Assembly (NCBI GenBank): GCA_014281115.1
Contig: JACONQ010000012.1
Location: 2,418,001-2,482,000, forward strand
Direction: 5' to 3'
DNA from: Laburnicola sp. R22_1
Lineage: Eukaryota > Ascomycota > Dothideomycetes > Pleosporales > Didymosphaeriaceae
Length of the DNA: 64,000 bases
Of the stretch, positions 54,861 through 64,000 are shown in pieces. Position 1 is the first letter of the stretch, and each line of letters opens with the position of its first letter. Position numbers and translations under genes: made by a program. Under the pieces are notes generated by a model, which saw only the letters and a list, made by a program, of their open reading frames with translations, made no database searches and had not been told where the DNA came from.

Positions 54861-56168
54861 ATGCAGGTCCTAGCTTCTCATCGAAAGAAGGCTGCCGCCG
54901 AACGAAATACAGCAAAGAGAAAGAACGGAGAGCCGGCTAGAAAGCACAGGCGCAAGGGCAGCACGGCTAGCAACGTGTCCGTGATATCGACTGAAGACTT
55001 TAGCGGCGTTGAAAATGTCCCTGCATTGCGCAAGCTTCATGGCTTAGCTATGTGGCTAAGGTCATCAACCCTCCACCAGAATGCGTGGGATAAGGTAGTG
55101 GGACTGCGTTTAGGAATAGATAATCGCACCCGCTGGTCGTCCTGGTATCAGGTCATTGATCGTGCGATTAGAAAGAAGGACAAGATCCAGTCCTTCATGT
55201 CTGATCACGAAGATGCTATCGGAGACAGCCGGCTACTAATTAGAGATTGGGAATTGCTAGGCAAAGCACACACGTTTCTTCAACCATTTGCTTCAGCAAC
55301 ATTGTACGCAGAAGGAGACGACTCGTCTATCTCACAAGCGTTGATGCTGATGGATATGTTGTTACTCTATTACGAAGAACAACAGGTACCCTTCAATTTA
55401 TCCACATCAAGTCGATTACTAACATTTTATTAGAAGATATATCAATCGGATGAACACTACGACGAACAGATGGTTTGAGCTATTGATATGGGATGGTTTA
55501 TTCTCTCTAAATACTACCGCTTGACTGAGGAGGTCCCTGTATACGCCGCCGCTCTCCTCCTTGATCCCCGTAAACGCATCGCGTATATCAAGCAGAACTG
55601 GCTAGATGAATGGCACGAAGATACTATTGCCTCGGCCACAGCATTCTGGCAAATGGAATTTAATCACGGACCCCCCAGCGAATATCCCTCTACTCCTACG
55701 ACGATGCCACCACCATTGGCAAAGAAGCAGAATCAACTCGCGATACTATCAAAGAAGCTGGAGGTTAGGACTATTAATGCGAGTGTTAGTGATGATTTTA
55801 CTAGCTTCATTAACGGTATGGCAACAGACATCCCTCCGAATTGTACGCCTCTGGGGTGGTGGTGTCAACTACAGCAGAGAAGGCAGTATCCGAAACTTAG
55901 CCGCATGGCGATTAGTGTTCTGTCTATCCCAGCGAAGTCATCGGAGCCGGAGAGGACGTTTTCTGGGGCAAGAAGGATATGTTCATGGGATAGATTACAA
56001 ATCACATGCAAAACTATCGAGATGATTGAATGTACGGGCAATTGGCTGCGTCAAGGACTCATACGGCCCCTCCATGAGAACGGGATGGGTTTAATCGGAA
56101 TTCCAAGGCCTGAAGGTGACTCTCAGGATGTTGAGGATGATAGTGGGCATTATTTCGACTGGCATTAG
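54861..56168 (+). pseudogene. Second hAT family transposase, 5'-truncated remnant
   Basis: Residues KLHGLAMWLRSSTLHQNAWD, LRLGIDNRTRWSSWYQVIDR and LLLDPRKRIAYIKQNWLDEW are the central part of a hAT transposase. The C-terminus is the dimerisation domain: RQYPKLSRMAISVLSIPAKS then SEPERTFSGARRICSWDRLQ. A likely intron (about 55386-55434) joins EEQQ to KIYQSDEHYDEQ. A TGA follows near 55478 (QMV-stop-AIDMGW). The N-terminal zinc finger and left end are missing. Sequence is unrelated at the residue level to the 3,670-bp hAT family here except in the hallmark motifs. Confidence 0.8.
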
Positions 56169-56415
56169 AGCAAGTAGGCGCTGTGGATATTTCTCACCAC
56201 TATAAGTCGTTCATTCGTTCGTTTAAATCGGTTATTCGTTCGTTTAGCCGTTTGCAATATTTTTAAACCGTTCAACCGTTTGAGAAATTTTCGACCGTTT
56301 AAACGGTTTGCCCATGTATGTTCGCGACTCGATGGTGAACTACGTTATTTATTATATTTATTATATTTTAAATACCTTACTACTCTATAATAACTTTATT
56401 ATTCTAATCTATTTA
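56169..56415. mobile_element. 3' end of the second hAT element
   Basis: Directly repeated CATTCGTTCGTTTA/TTATTCGTTCGTTTA units and CGTTTAAACGG-type palindromes lie at about 56205-56310. The stretch ending TTTGCCCATG near 56313 (reversed, CATGGGCAAACCG) is the probable terminal repeat. No matching left end is visible. Confidence 0.5.
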
Positions 56416-58264
56416 ACGTGTTTTACAAGCGAGTCGCCCTTACAAGCAAGGCGCCCACCCTATTAACTCTGTCACCTTTAAAGACGTGCAACTTAACTAC
56501 GTAATAATATAGTATATAGAAATTAATATAGTAGATAAAGTAGTATTTAAATATTCTTTTTACATATATGTAAGTTATGCCTAGTCTCTTTACACTTTAA
56601 ATAGCGCGCTAGAGCCTAGTAGCTACAGCCTAATTACTCTCCTCTTTAACGCTCTTTATAAGTAATCTACTAATTAGCCTCTTACTAAGTAAGTATATTC
56701 TCTCCTTCTTCTTTTATTAAGGTTTTTTCTTTCTATATCTACTTCTTTTTTTATAATCTATGCTTTATAGCTACCTTATTAGCTTACTTAAGACTAGTAA
56801 TCTAATTGCGTATTAGCTTAGCTAAGAGTATTATTACTTTAGCCCCCTTCTTAAGCTAGTTAATTGCGTTAATAATTAAAGCTAGTAATAAGCTTTTATA
56901 TTACTGCACGCGATTATATATTAATATAGATTAAGCCTTAAGCTTATATATGTTGCTTAGTATATAAGCCTTCTAGAAAGCTTCTAGTAGAGTAGCTAGA
57001 CTTAGCGTACGCAGCTGCACGTCTAGCTTTAATAGAATAGTATCTAGCTAGAGATAAACAAAGCCTACGCCTTAAAAAGCTAAGTAGATATTAGTTAATA
57101 TAAATAATTAATTAAACGCTGCCTTAAACACTATTAGAAACTTAAGCTTAGTAATATAGTTAATATAGTAGTGTATTAGAGCCTTAATTTTATAGCTATA
57201 TACGCGCTTTAATAGTAAGAAGTAGCTAACATTAAGTAGCTATAGTAGGTAAGATAAGTATAGTAGTATATAGAGAGTGTAGATATTATTCTCTTTATAA
57301 AGCTTTTAAAACTTAAGAGAGTAGTAGCTCTTATAGCTATTAAGAATAAGTAGGTAACATGCACTAATAATATAAGTCTTTATATAAGCGTTAAAGTACT
57401 TTAGCTACTCTACTTCTAGCTTATTATTTATCTAGCTATTATTACTAACTATAACTACCTAGTTACGTAAGATCTCTACTTCCTTATACCAGGTAGATAG
57501 GTAGTGCTAGCTAGTAAAGATAAGGAATAGTAGAACTAACTAGCTAGCTACGTTAATTATAGTAATTAACGTTACCTACTTATAATTACTAGGCTAAATA
57601 GCCTTTAGTCTACCTCTTCTCTCTAATACTATTATAATAAGCTAAGTTATAATCTTGCCTATTATAAAGCTAGCCTTATTAAAGTTATAAATATTCTTAT
57701 TATAAATACTATACTTAGCCTTTATCTACTCTACTAGTTTAAACTAGCTTTAAATAAGTATAGAATTCTTATATAGAGCCTTCTACCTATTATATAATTA
57801 ATTAAAACGTGTTATAAGACTATTTATATACTTAACAAAGTTACGTAGCTAGTAGATATTAACTTAACTAGCGCTATGTGTAGCTAGTAGCTTATTAGCT
57901 ATATTACGTATAGTAGCGTACGTAGGCATAAAACTACGTCTATCTAGATTAAGTATATAGCTAACTATTACCTCCTCTTTACGCGTAGTTAGCTTCTTTA
58001 AGTTAGGCTAGTAATTGCGTTATAGAGGCTTACTAGCGCGTTAGTCGCGTAGCGTTATATAAGGGATATTAAAGGCCTAAGTAGCTGCTTATATAGTCTT
58101 AATCTAATACTTATTAAGAGAAAATATAGTTAGCTGTATATTAGCTATATCTAAGCGTAATAGAGTTTAGTAGGGTTAAGGTATAATAAATTTAAGCTTT
58201 AAAGGTAATAGAGTTAATAGGGTAGGCGCCTCGCTTGTAAGGGCGACTCGCTTGTAGAACACGT
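56416..58264 (-). mobile_element. Fot1/pogo-like Tc1-mariner element, RIP-degraded (1,849 bp)
   Basis: Terminal inverted repeats of about 67 bp occupy 56416-56482 and 58198-58264, starting ACGTGTT(T/C)TACAAGCGAG; the few mismatches are transitions. Both ends abut TA (56414-56415 and 58265-58266), the Tc1-mariner duplication. The total length is that of Fot1 elements. The interior is extremely A/T- and TpA-rich, as expected after heavy RIP. Confidence 0.88.
57111..57520 (-). pseudogene. Degraded Fot1-type DDE transposase core
   Basis: Minus-strand translation still shows the Fot1/pogo order through stops: WLKYFN-like, then LLILNSYKSYYSLKF where the family has a LILDGH core, then KLYKENNIYTLYILLYLSYL, LLNVSYFLLLKRVYSYKIKA where the family has a PLDVG core, and HYYINYITKLKFLIVFKAAF. 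At both places the catalytic Asp reads Asn, a G-to-A change consistent with RIP. The gene is dead. Confidence 0.75.
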
Positions 58265-58450
58265 TACTTTACTACTCTATCTTTCTTCTAAAATCGCTTC
58301 TACTACTACTGCTACCCCGTTACTTACTAGTCTACTAAACACTCTTCTTTTAAGATACCGCCTACTAATACACCTACTAAACTCTACCCTACTACTATCT
58401 CTCTCTCTATATCCAACTCGACCTAGCGTCGTACGCGTACGAGTAGAAGC

Positions 58451-58458
58451 ATCCTTAC
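58451..58458. repeat. Left 8-bp target-site duplication (ATCCTTAC) of hAT copy 2
   Basis: ATCCTTAC precedes CAGACTTGTCAA and recurs at 62129-62136. It differs from copy 1's duplication, so the two insertions were independent events. Confidence 0.92.
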
Positions 58459-61400
58459 CAGACTTGTCAATAAACAAAACAAACAAAATTTGTGGCTCTG
58501 AATTTGTTTGTTTGACGACTTTCTTGGTGTTGTAGTTTGTTTGTTTGATTTGATGGAGCTATAGAGGCGCTTTTTATTTGATTGTTTGTTTGATTTTGAG
58601 TACTTTAAGAGGACTGTGAAAGAGACTCTGGTGGTGTTATAGGCGGCGGCTCCTCCCACTCATGTATGCTAAACTGTTCGTTGAGCTTATTGTCATCGTA
58701 CGTTGCCACCACCTTTGCGCTTGGAGGTTTAAAACCTGCTCGAATCCATCGTTGAGTACAAATTAAAGCAGCCAATAGTTGGCTGCCCATTTTGCGTCTC
58801 TGTGGCTCAAGTACGTCGCCAGTACCCGAGAAGACTCGCTCACAGTCAGCGCTGGAGGCAGGGATAGTTAACACGTCCAGCGCCAATCGTGACAAATTGG
58901 GATACCTCGGCTTGAGCTGGTACCAGTATTGGACAGCTGTACAGCCAGTTTTGTACTGTTCTGATGTCCATGTTGGCTCTCTAAGCCAGCTCTCGTACTC
59001 ATCCGCCACCCCTATTATCTCGTCGCTGTTGTCAAGTACCGAATCGATCGCGTCGTCAAAGCTGCTCATCGCGTGTTTAGGCGCAGTTGTTATTGTTGTT
59101 GCTGTCGCTAGGGCGGGCTTGTAACGAGCCCAAAGCTGCTCGAAGCTCGCGTGCGTAGCTTGTAACTGTGCGGGCTTCTCACGCCAGAAGCGTTTAAAGT
59201 AGTTCTTGAAGCGTGGGTGGAGTGCCGTGGCAGTGTAGTAGACGGGGATTTTGAGGAGTTTATTAAGGTACTTGCTCGCCTTCTTGAGCGCAGCACGTAC
59301 GTTGATAGCGACGTGATCTTCTGGCGCCTCGTCTGGCAGGTAATTGACGCTTTCAAACAGTCTAAGGCGGGCATCTAGGTCAGCAATAAGAGACTCAAAC
59401 ACAGGGATAACCTCGTATAACGCGCTGTGAGTGCCAGCTTTGCCGCGACCTTGCAAGCGATTAGTTGCGGACTTCAGCGGCTCAAGCACCTCAATGTACT
59501 CGGTAATCACCGCCTAGTCTGCAGCTGCAAGCCCGCCTGATCGCATCCACTGCGGCACAATAGGCGGCTTAGTGTTGTTGCTTTTGGCAAGCTCGTCAGC
59601 GTGCTCAGTCTCTTGTATGTGGTAGGAGGAGTAGCTGTTGATGGCGTGTTGTAGCTCAACACCGCGCTTAAAGCAGTCATGATAGCTGTTCTAACGCGTA
59701 ACTCTAGGCTTGAAAGGCTTACGGCGTCTTGCTGTAGCGCCAGCAGGCATCTCAACTGCTTCGCTGTTCTGACAATCCTTAAATATACCCTATTGTTTTG
59801 GCGTGTTAATGTAGTTAACAATATCAAGAAACACGCCAAGCGGACCATCTTTCCGCCATTGCTTTATATAAAACTCCTCTTCGTTGTAGTGTTCAGGCTT
59901 GTTATTAAAGGCGTCGGAGTCAGTGCCAAACATAATAGTTTGCCCAACGAGGTTGAGTATGTGGCAAGCGCAGCGGAGGCGTCGATCGTTGGCGATAAAG
60001 CCGTACATTGTGCCGAGTTTATTAACTGCAGTATCGTTGTTGTAGGCGTTGTCAAGCACGAAATAGCCCAAATTGCTGCTAGAAATCTCAAAGTAGCGTA
60101 GGATTCGTACGACAGCTTCCGCGATCGCTGAGCCTGTGTGCGCACCAACCAGCTGCGGCAAGGCGATGGGAAGGTCAACTATATTGCCTTGAGAGTCAGC
60201 GTAGTGCGCACAAATTGCAAAGAAGCCGCGCTTCCCCCTTGGTAGTCCAGCCGTCAAAGCTTATGTGTATTTTGCTAGAGGCCTTAGACAAGGCGCGCTT
60301 GACTTGAGGTTGTAGCCAGCTGTAAAGCCTCATCACGAACCTCGAAACGCTGTTGTGAGACCTCCATAGCGCCGCCTCTGCCTCTGGGTTGGCGAACCTG
60401 ATCATCGCGCGGAAGGACTCAGTCTCAAACTCGCGTAATGGCCTGTTGTTGTTGACGAGCCATAACACTGCAGCTTGCCTGAAGCCTTGTACGTCGAAGT
60501 TACCCAGCTCCTGCGTTGCATCTTGGCTTAATGTGACCCCGTTTTCTTCCGCCCATCGCAGCGACTTCTGGCCAGGTTCGAGCGGCCTCTTGTGTACGAT
60601 AGTGCCTTGTTTGGTGAGCCGATGGCCGGGAAGGTCTTGCTTCAAATGGTTGTTGGCGGCTGTAGTTGACAGAGTGGTCTGGTGTAGGCCGCCCTTCTTT
60701 CTGTTGATGTGACAGTGCTTGCATTGGAAGTAGATCTTCTCAGGGTTAGTACCAAGCTTTCGAAGGCGATAGCCGTGCCTAAAGACCCAGCTGATGTTGC
60801 CTGTGGGTGTGGATAGAGGCACATTGAAGCCCAGCAGGCGCTTCAAGTCAAGGCCTTCGTAGTTGGTGAAGTCAACACTAGGCGCAGCGTCCTCCTCCAC
60901 TGAAGCCTCTGTGGCAGCATTACTAAACGCGCGCGGCGGCTTAGTAGCTATAGGCGGCTTATTAGCCACTAACAGCAACTCCCAAGCTGGCTCATCGGCC
61001 TGTAAGGCTTGTAGTATAGGCCGTGGTGATGGCCTCCGGGCGCGCTCCTCTAGCTCGGTTGGTGGCTCTATTGAGCGCGGCTCTAGAGTACTTTCAAGCA
61101 CCTCAATAGGCGGCTCCGGCTCGTCAACTACCTCAATAGACGGCTGGGTTGGCGGAGGAGTAAGCGGCCGCTGGCTATCCATAAGGCGCTGGCTGGGTTT
61201 CGGCGCACGTTGGGAACGTTTGGGCATAGGTTCGGATGCCTCAGCAGGCTCGCGGCTTCGTTTTGGGGGCATGGTAAGCGTGAAGGTAAGCAAAGGCGCG
61301 AAAAAGTAAGCTGTAGGCGCAGGCAAGTAAGCCAAAGTATAGTGGGTGTGTAAGCGTTGACGCGCAAGGTACGCGGAAAGTACGCGGTCGGCTAGCCAAC

Positions 61401-62128
61401 ATTACCACTTCATGCCAAGGCGTACTGCGCGACGCTCTGCAGCCCGCAACAATAGAGATATAGTAAAACAGGCGACAGGAATTAATTTAGCAACATTGAT
61501 TTAATAGTTTAACTTATAGAAGACAAGATTTATTGCGTGGTTATAGCAAACGATTTTTTAAGAGTAGTAACTAGGTTCAGAATATATAAACATAACTTAG
61601 GCTTCGCTGCAACAGCGCAAACTCACTTTGCTACAATACCTCAACACTATAATATTAGCTTATTTAGATTATTATATATATATTTATTGTTTTAACAGCT
61701 TATTACCTACGTAAAGAAAGAGGAGGAACAGAGGATAGGAGGTGCTAAAGCCGAATAGCAATTCATGTATATCAGTTGCTGGCGGCCAGTGGAAGCACAC
61801 ATCCGTTATGCGGGCTTTTTTACGCAGGTACAATCCACTTAAGAAGCTCCGTTTTTTGCTCTGTTTACTATAGGAATACCTATATAATTGCAGCGTTGGG
61901 AAAGTTATTGTTACATTAACACTAAGAATATATCACTAACTCTAGGGTACCTTATCATTACAGTATGCTAAGCGATTCAAACAAACTTCAAATTTTTTGA
62001 CTGCAATTGCCTCTTTTGTTTGTTTGACCTATCAAAATTGCAGCAGCAGCTTTTTGTTTGGTTGACGTTGTCAATTCAAACAAAATTCAAACAAAATATT
62101 GAGGCATGTTTGGTTGTTGACAACCCTG
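58459..62128 (-). mobile_element. hAT-family DNA transposon, copy 2 (3,670 bp)
   Basis: Same ends, length, subterminal CAAACAAA motifs and gene orientation as the copy at 8877-12546; every position maps with a constant offset of 49,582 with no gap found at the points tested. It lies in a transposon block between the Fot1 remnant and the DUF3505-type gene. Confidence 0.93.
58605..61272 (-). pseudogene. hAT transposase, copy 2 (disrupted)
   Basis: From ATG 61272 the first 358 codons are open, including the BED zinc finger (RHGYRLRKLGTNPEKIYFQC, then CHINRKKGG) and HISFDGWTTKG. The same frame break as in copy 1 follows at the five-C run 60234-60238. Stops private to this copy are Trp-to-TAG in the regions of 59790, 59695 (RWN) and 59514-59516 (ADW), each from C-to-T on the other strand at CpA. 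Copy 1 reads Trp at all three, so a consensus of the two lacks these stops but keeps the shared frameshift. Confidence 0.9.
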
Positions 62129-62136
62129 ATCCTTAC
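62129..62136. repeat. Right 8-bp target-site duplication (ATCCTTAC) of hAT copy 2
   Basis: Exact repeat of 58451-58458. Confidence 0.92.
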
Positions 62137-62750
62137 TCTCTAGCCTAGCCTTTGCCTCTGCACCTGCTCGTAGTTGTAAGGGGCTACGCTCGAGGAGCTA
62201 TCGCACAGGTATACTGGAGTTATATTCGATACAGAGTAAGCTATAGCTAGCTAGAAGGCTTAAATATGTGTGTGAGCGATAACGCGACGTAGCTCGCTCT
62301 ACGCGTTGATCTGAGCGTCGTTCGCGGATGCACTCAACCGAGATATCATCGAGGTACTACCGATTGGGCATCAGCCCATCACAGTAATCTGCATAGTAGC
62401 GGTATTACTACGTTCGGCTACGCACAGTCCTGCTGCCTACTACTACTACTTCTACTACCTCTACTGCCTCCGCTTTTAGTGCTGCCTTGGCTACTCTCTT
62501 GATTGCAGAGGTAATCCATTATACCGCACTTCCAACACGTATGCACCTCTCTGCTATACCTTACCCTTCTACGAACCTCCTCAGCCTCTACTGTATCTAT
62601 CCGCGGGCATTGTAGAAGACTATGTCTCGCTGCCTCCTGCTCTTGCCTGCCTATCTCGCCTGCTAAACTCGCTCTACCGTCGAACACCTTATGCACAATA
62701 GCCTAGCAGTACGGGCAGGTAGAGGAGGCTAGCTTATCTAGCTTTGCACG

Positions 62751-62856
62751 TACAGCCTGCTCCTGGACTGCCTGTACAGCCTGCTCCTGGACTGCCTGTA
62801 CAGCCTGCTCCTGGACTGCCTGTACAGCCTGCTCCTGGACTGCCTGTACAGCCTGC
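62751..62856. repeat. 24-bp tandem repeat, about 4.4 copies
   Basis: Units of TACAGCCTGCTCCTGGACTG plus CCTG, encoding AVQEQAVQ on the minus strand inside the DUF3505-type gene. Units are almost identical, so expansion is recent. Confidence 0.85.
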
Positions 62857-63103
62857 TTGTCTTGCCACGCTCTGCGTCTACCAATCTGCTGCTCCTCGCA
62901 GTTGTCGCAAACAACTACCTCTGCTGCTGGCTCTCTTGCCTGCAGCTTAGCGCAGGACAGCTGCTTACCGTCTATATACTGGCTTATAACCTTTCGCCGG
63001 TAGTCTGCTGTGCGCACAAAGGCCTCTATAGCCTGAGTATTATCTATCGCCTGCTTGTGCTGCTTGTGCTGCTCGTGCTGCTGGTGCTGCTGCTGGTGCT
63101 GCT

Positions 63104-63129
63104 GCCCCTCCTCCTCCTCCTCCTCCTCC

Positions 63130-63161
<32 letters not shown>

Positions 63162-63162
63162 G
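63104..63162. repeat. CCT triplet repeat (poly-Glu coding)
   Basis: Near-pure CCT/CTT triplets encode about 20 Glu on the minus strand, next to GCTGGTG-type repeats that encode Gln/His. Confidence 0.85.
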
Positions 63163-64000
63163 CCTTCCGCAGCGACTAGCCGGACGCAGTAGCAGAGCAG
63201 CCGTGCCCATAGCCTGGCTGCACGCTGCTGGCTGCCCTTATTCTGCATCTGACCCAGCGGCTGTACGTCTGCCTCGCTTGGTTTGGGGCTTCGCAGCCAC
63301 CGCAGCGTGTCTATTGAGAGCGTGCTGAGCCCACATGCAGCTTGCTCTACTAGGTCCTCTACCGCTAGCACCACCTGCTGTAGCTCTAGCTCATCGTCGC
63401 CTGGCGGCCAAATAGCGTACGAGAGTAGCTTCCAGTCTGGGTAGACCGCTAGGTGCTCGTTCCATCGCGTCCGCTTGAACCAGCCAGTACGGTCCTTGGC
63501 TGATCCCCCCTCGGCCATGCGATTAATCGCCTCGCTGTCTTCGCGCTCTAGAGCCTCTAGGCTCAAGGACAGGAGAGCAAGCCTCTGCTGCTCTTGCTGC
63601 TCTTGCTGCTGCTGCTGCTCTTGCTGCTCTTCTGCCTGCACGACGAAGTAACGGACGTAGCGCCGCTCGCGGAAGAAGGTCTGCACCTTGACATGCTGCC
63701 AGAGCTGCGCTGCGTGCTCTCTATACGAGACAGCTGTAGGAGATGACCAGCGTGAAAGCTTAATACCATGCTGCTAGTTGATATGCTGCCGTATCTTCGT
63801 GCGACTTGTGCTAATAAAGTTGCAGGTTCTACTGTCGCCATCTCTATAGTTATCTCTGCTGCTACTGCTACTGCTACTACTGCTACTGCGGCTGCAACAG
63901 CAGAGGAACGCATCCTGCGCTGGTCCTAGCGCGTTGATAGGAGGGCAGTAAGGCGCTGGCTGGGTAACCTCTGCTGGCGGCAGGACGTCTAGATGCGCGT

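Larger units (their letters stand above)
62418..64000 (-). pseudogene. DUF3505-type (RecQ-associated) C2H2 protein, broken, 5' end outside window
   Basis: One frame stays open from beyond 64000 to 62418 except TAG at 63774-63776 (KIRQHIN-stop-QHGIKLSRW, inside a C2H2 finger) and TAG at 62703-62705 (CPYC-stop-AIVHKVFD). The body has KVQTFFRERRYVRYFVV, DRTGWFKRTRWNEHLAVYPD and RLWARLLCYCVRL, the pattern of the DUF3505 (orsellinic-acid cluster protein D-like) domain found with fungal telomere-linked RecQ helicases. The C-terminus EVHTCWKCGIMDYLC matches the zinc-binding tail of the same proteins. No helicase domain lies between; instead there are a poly-Glu run, Gln/His repeats and four AVQEQAVQ units. 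The stops could be CAG to TAG by RIP. Confidence 0.7.

Noticed and set aside
62744..63179. Plus-strand frames rich in Pro or Leu
   Set aside because: Low-complexity products of the repeats inside the minus-strand DUF3505-type gene.
1..64000. tRNA, rRNA or snRNA genes
   Set aside because: No convincing tRNA A/B-box pairs or rRNA-like stretches were seen by eye; a tRNAscan-SE/Infernal run would be decisive.

Overview
The window reads as nuclear DNA of a filamentous ascomycete. Genes have several short introns (about 41-125 nt, mostly GT-AG with an AG acceptor), intergenic gaps are short, and there are typical fungal families: a Zn2Cys6 regulator, a PXA-PX sorting nexin, a Hfi1/Ada1 SAGA subunit, an ankyrin protein with a fungal STAND-type N-terminus, and Fot1 and hAT transposons damaged by C-to-T changes at CpA (the signature of repeat-induced point mutation, RIP). 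A dothideomycete such as one of the Pleosporales fits, but that is inference from gene style, not proof.

Region 1-8.0 kb: a 3'-truncated PXA/PX membrane sorting nexin, a divergent HotDog thioesterase, a decayed lipase fragment, a TDT-family anion/malate/sulfite transporter whose N-terminus appears to need a 6-nt micro-exon, and an uncharacterised F-box-like gene. At 8.6-12.6 kb a 3,670-bp hAT transposon with a perfect 8-bp target-site duplication sits in a broken, possibly secreted-protein reading frame. Next comes a CorA-like gene with an in-frame TGA.

Region 15-35 kb is the conserved core: a small membrane protein, a long coiled-coil protein, the oligosaccharyltransferase subunit Ost3/6, a DHX29-like DExH RNA helicase, the very large translation/stress factor Gcn1 (2,648 codons) and Hfi1/Ada1. 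The helicase and Gcn1, both translation-related, are head to head across about 254 bp.

Region 35-47 kb is mixed. It holds an unknown gene without a visible ATG, a minisatellite rich in ACGCGT with a 32-bp fold-back inside it, a ubiquitin C-terminal hydrolase with a 15-bp internal duplication, an ankyrin/STAND-N pseudogene with at least four lesions, and then an intact Nma111/HtrA serine protease.

Region 47-54.5 kb: a Zn2Cys6 transcription factor, a SET-domain protein with a signal peptide, a bestrophin-like channel gene with a Trp-to-stop change, and a C2H2 plus 3CxxC zinc-finger protein. From 54.8 kb to the end the window is a transposon compartment: a truncated second hAT family, a 1,849-bp RIP-degraded Fot1/pogo element with 67-bp inverted repeats, a second 3,670-bp copy of the first hAT, and a broken DUF3505-type (RecQ-associated) gene rich in poly-Glu and poly-Gln. 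The two hAT copies have no length difference, share one frameshift, and differ, at the sites compared, by transitions mostly in RIP context.

Exon boundaries were read by eye from splice signals and family similarity. For each multi-exon gene the summed coding length is a multiple of three, which supports the models.
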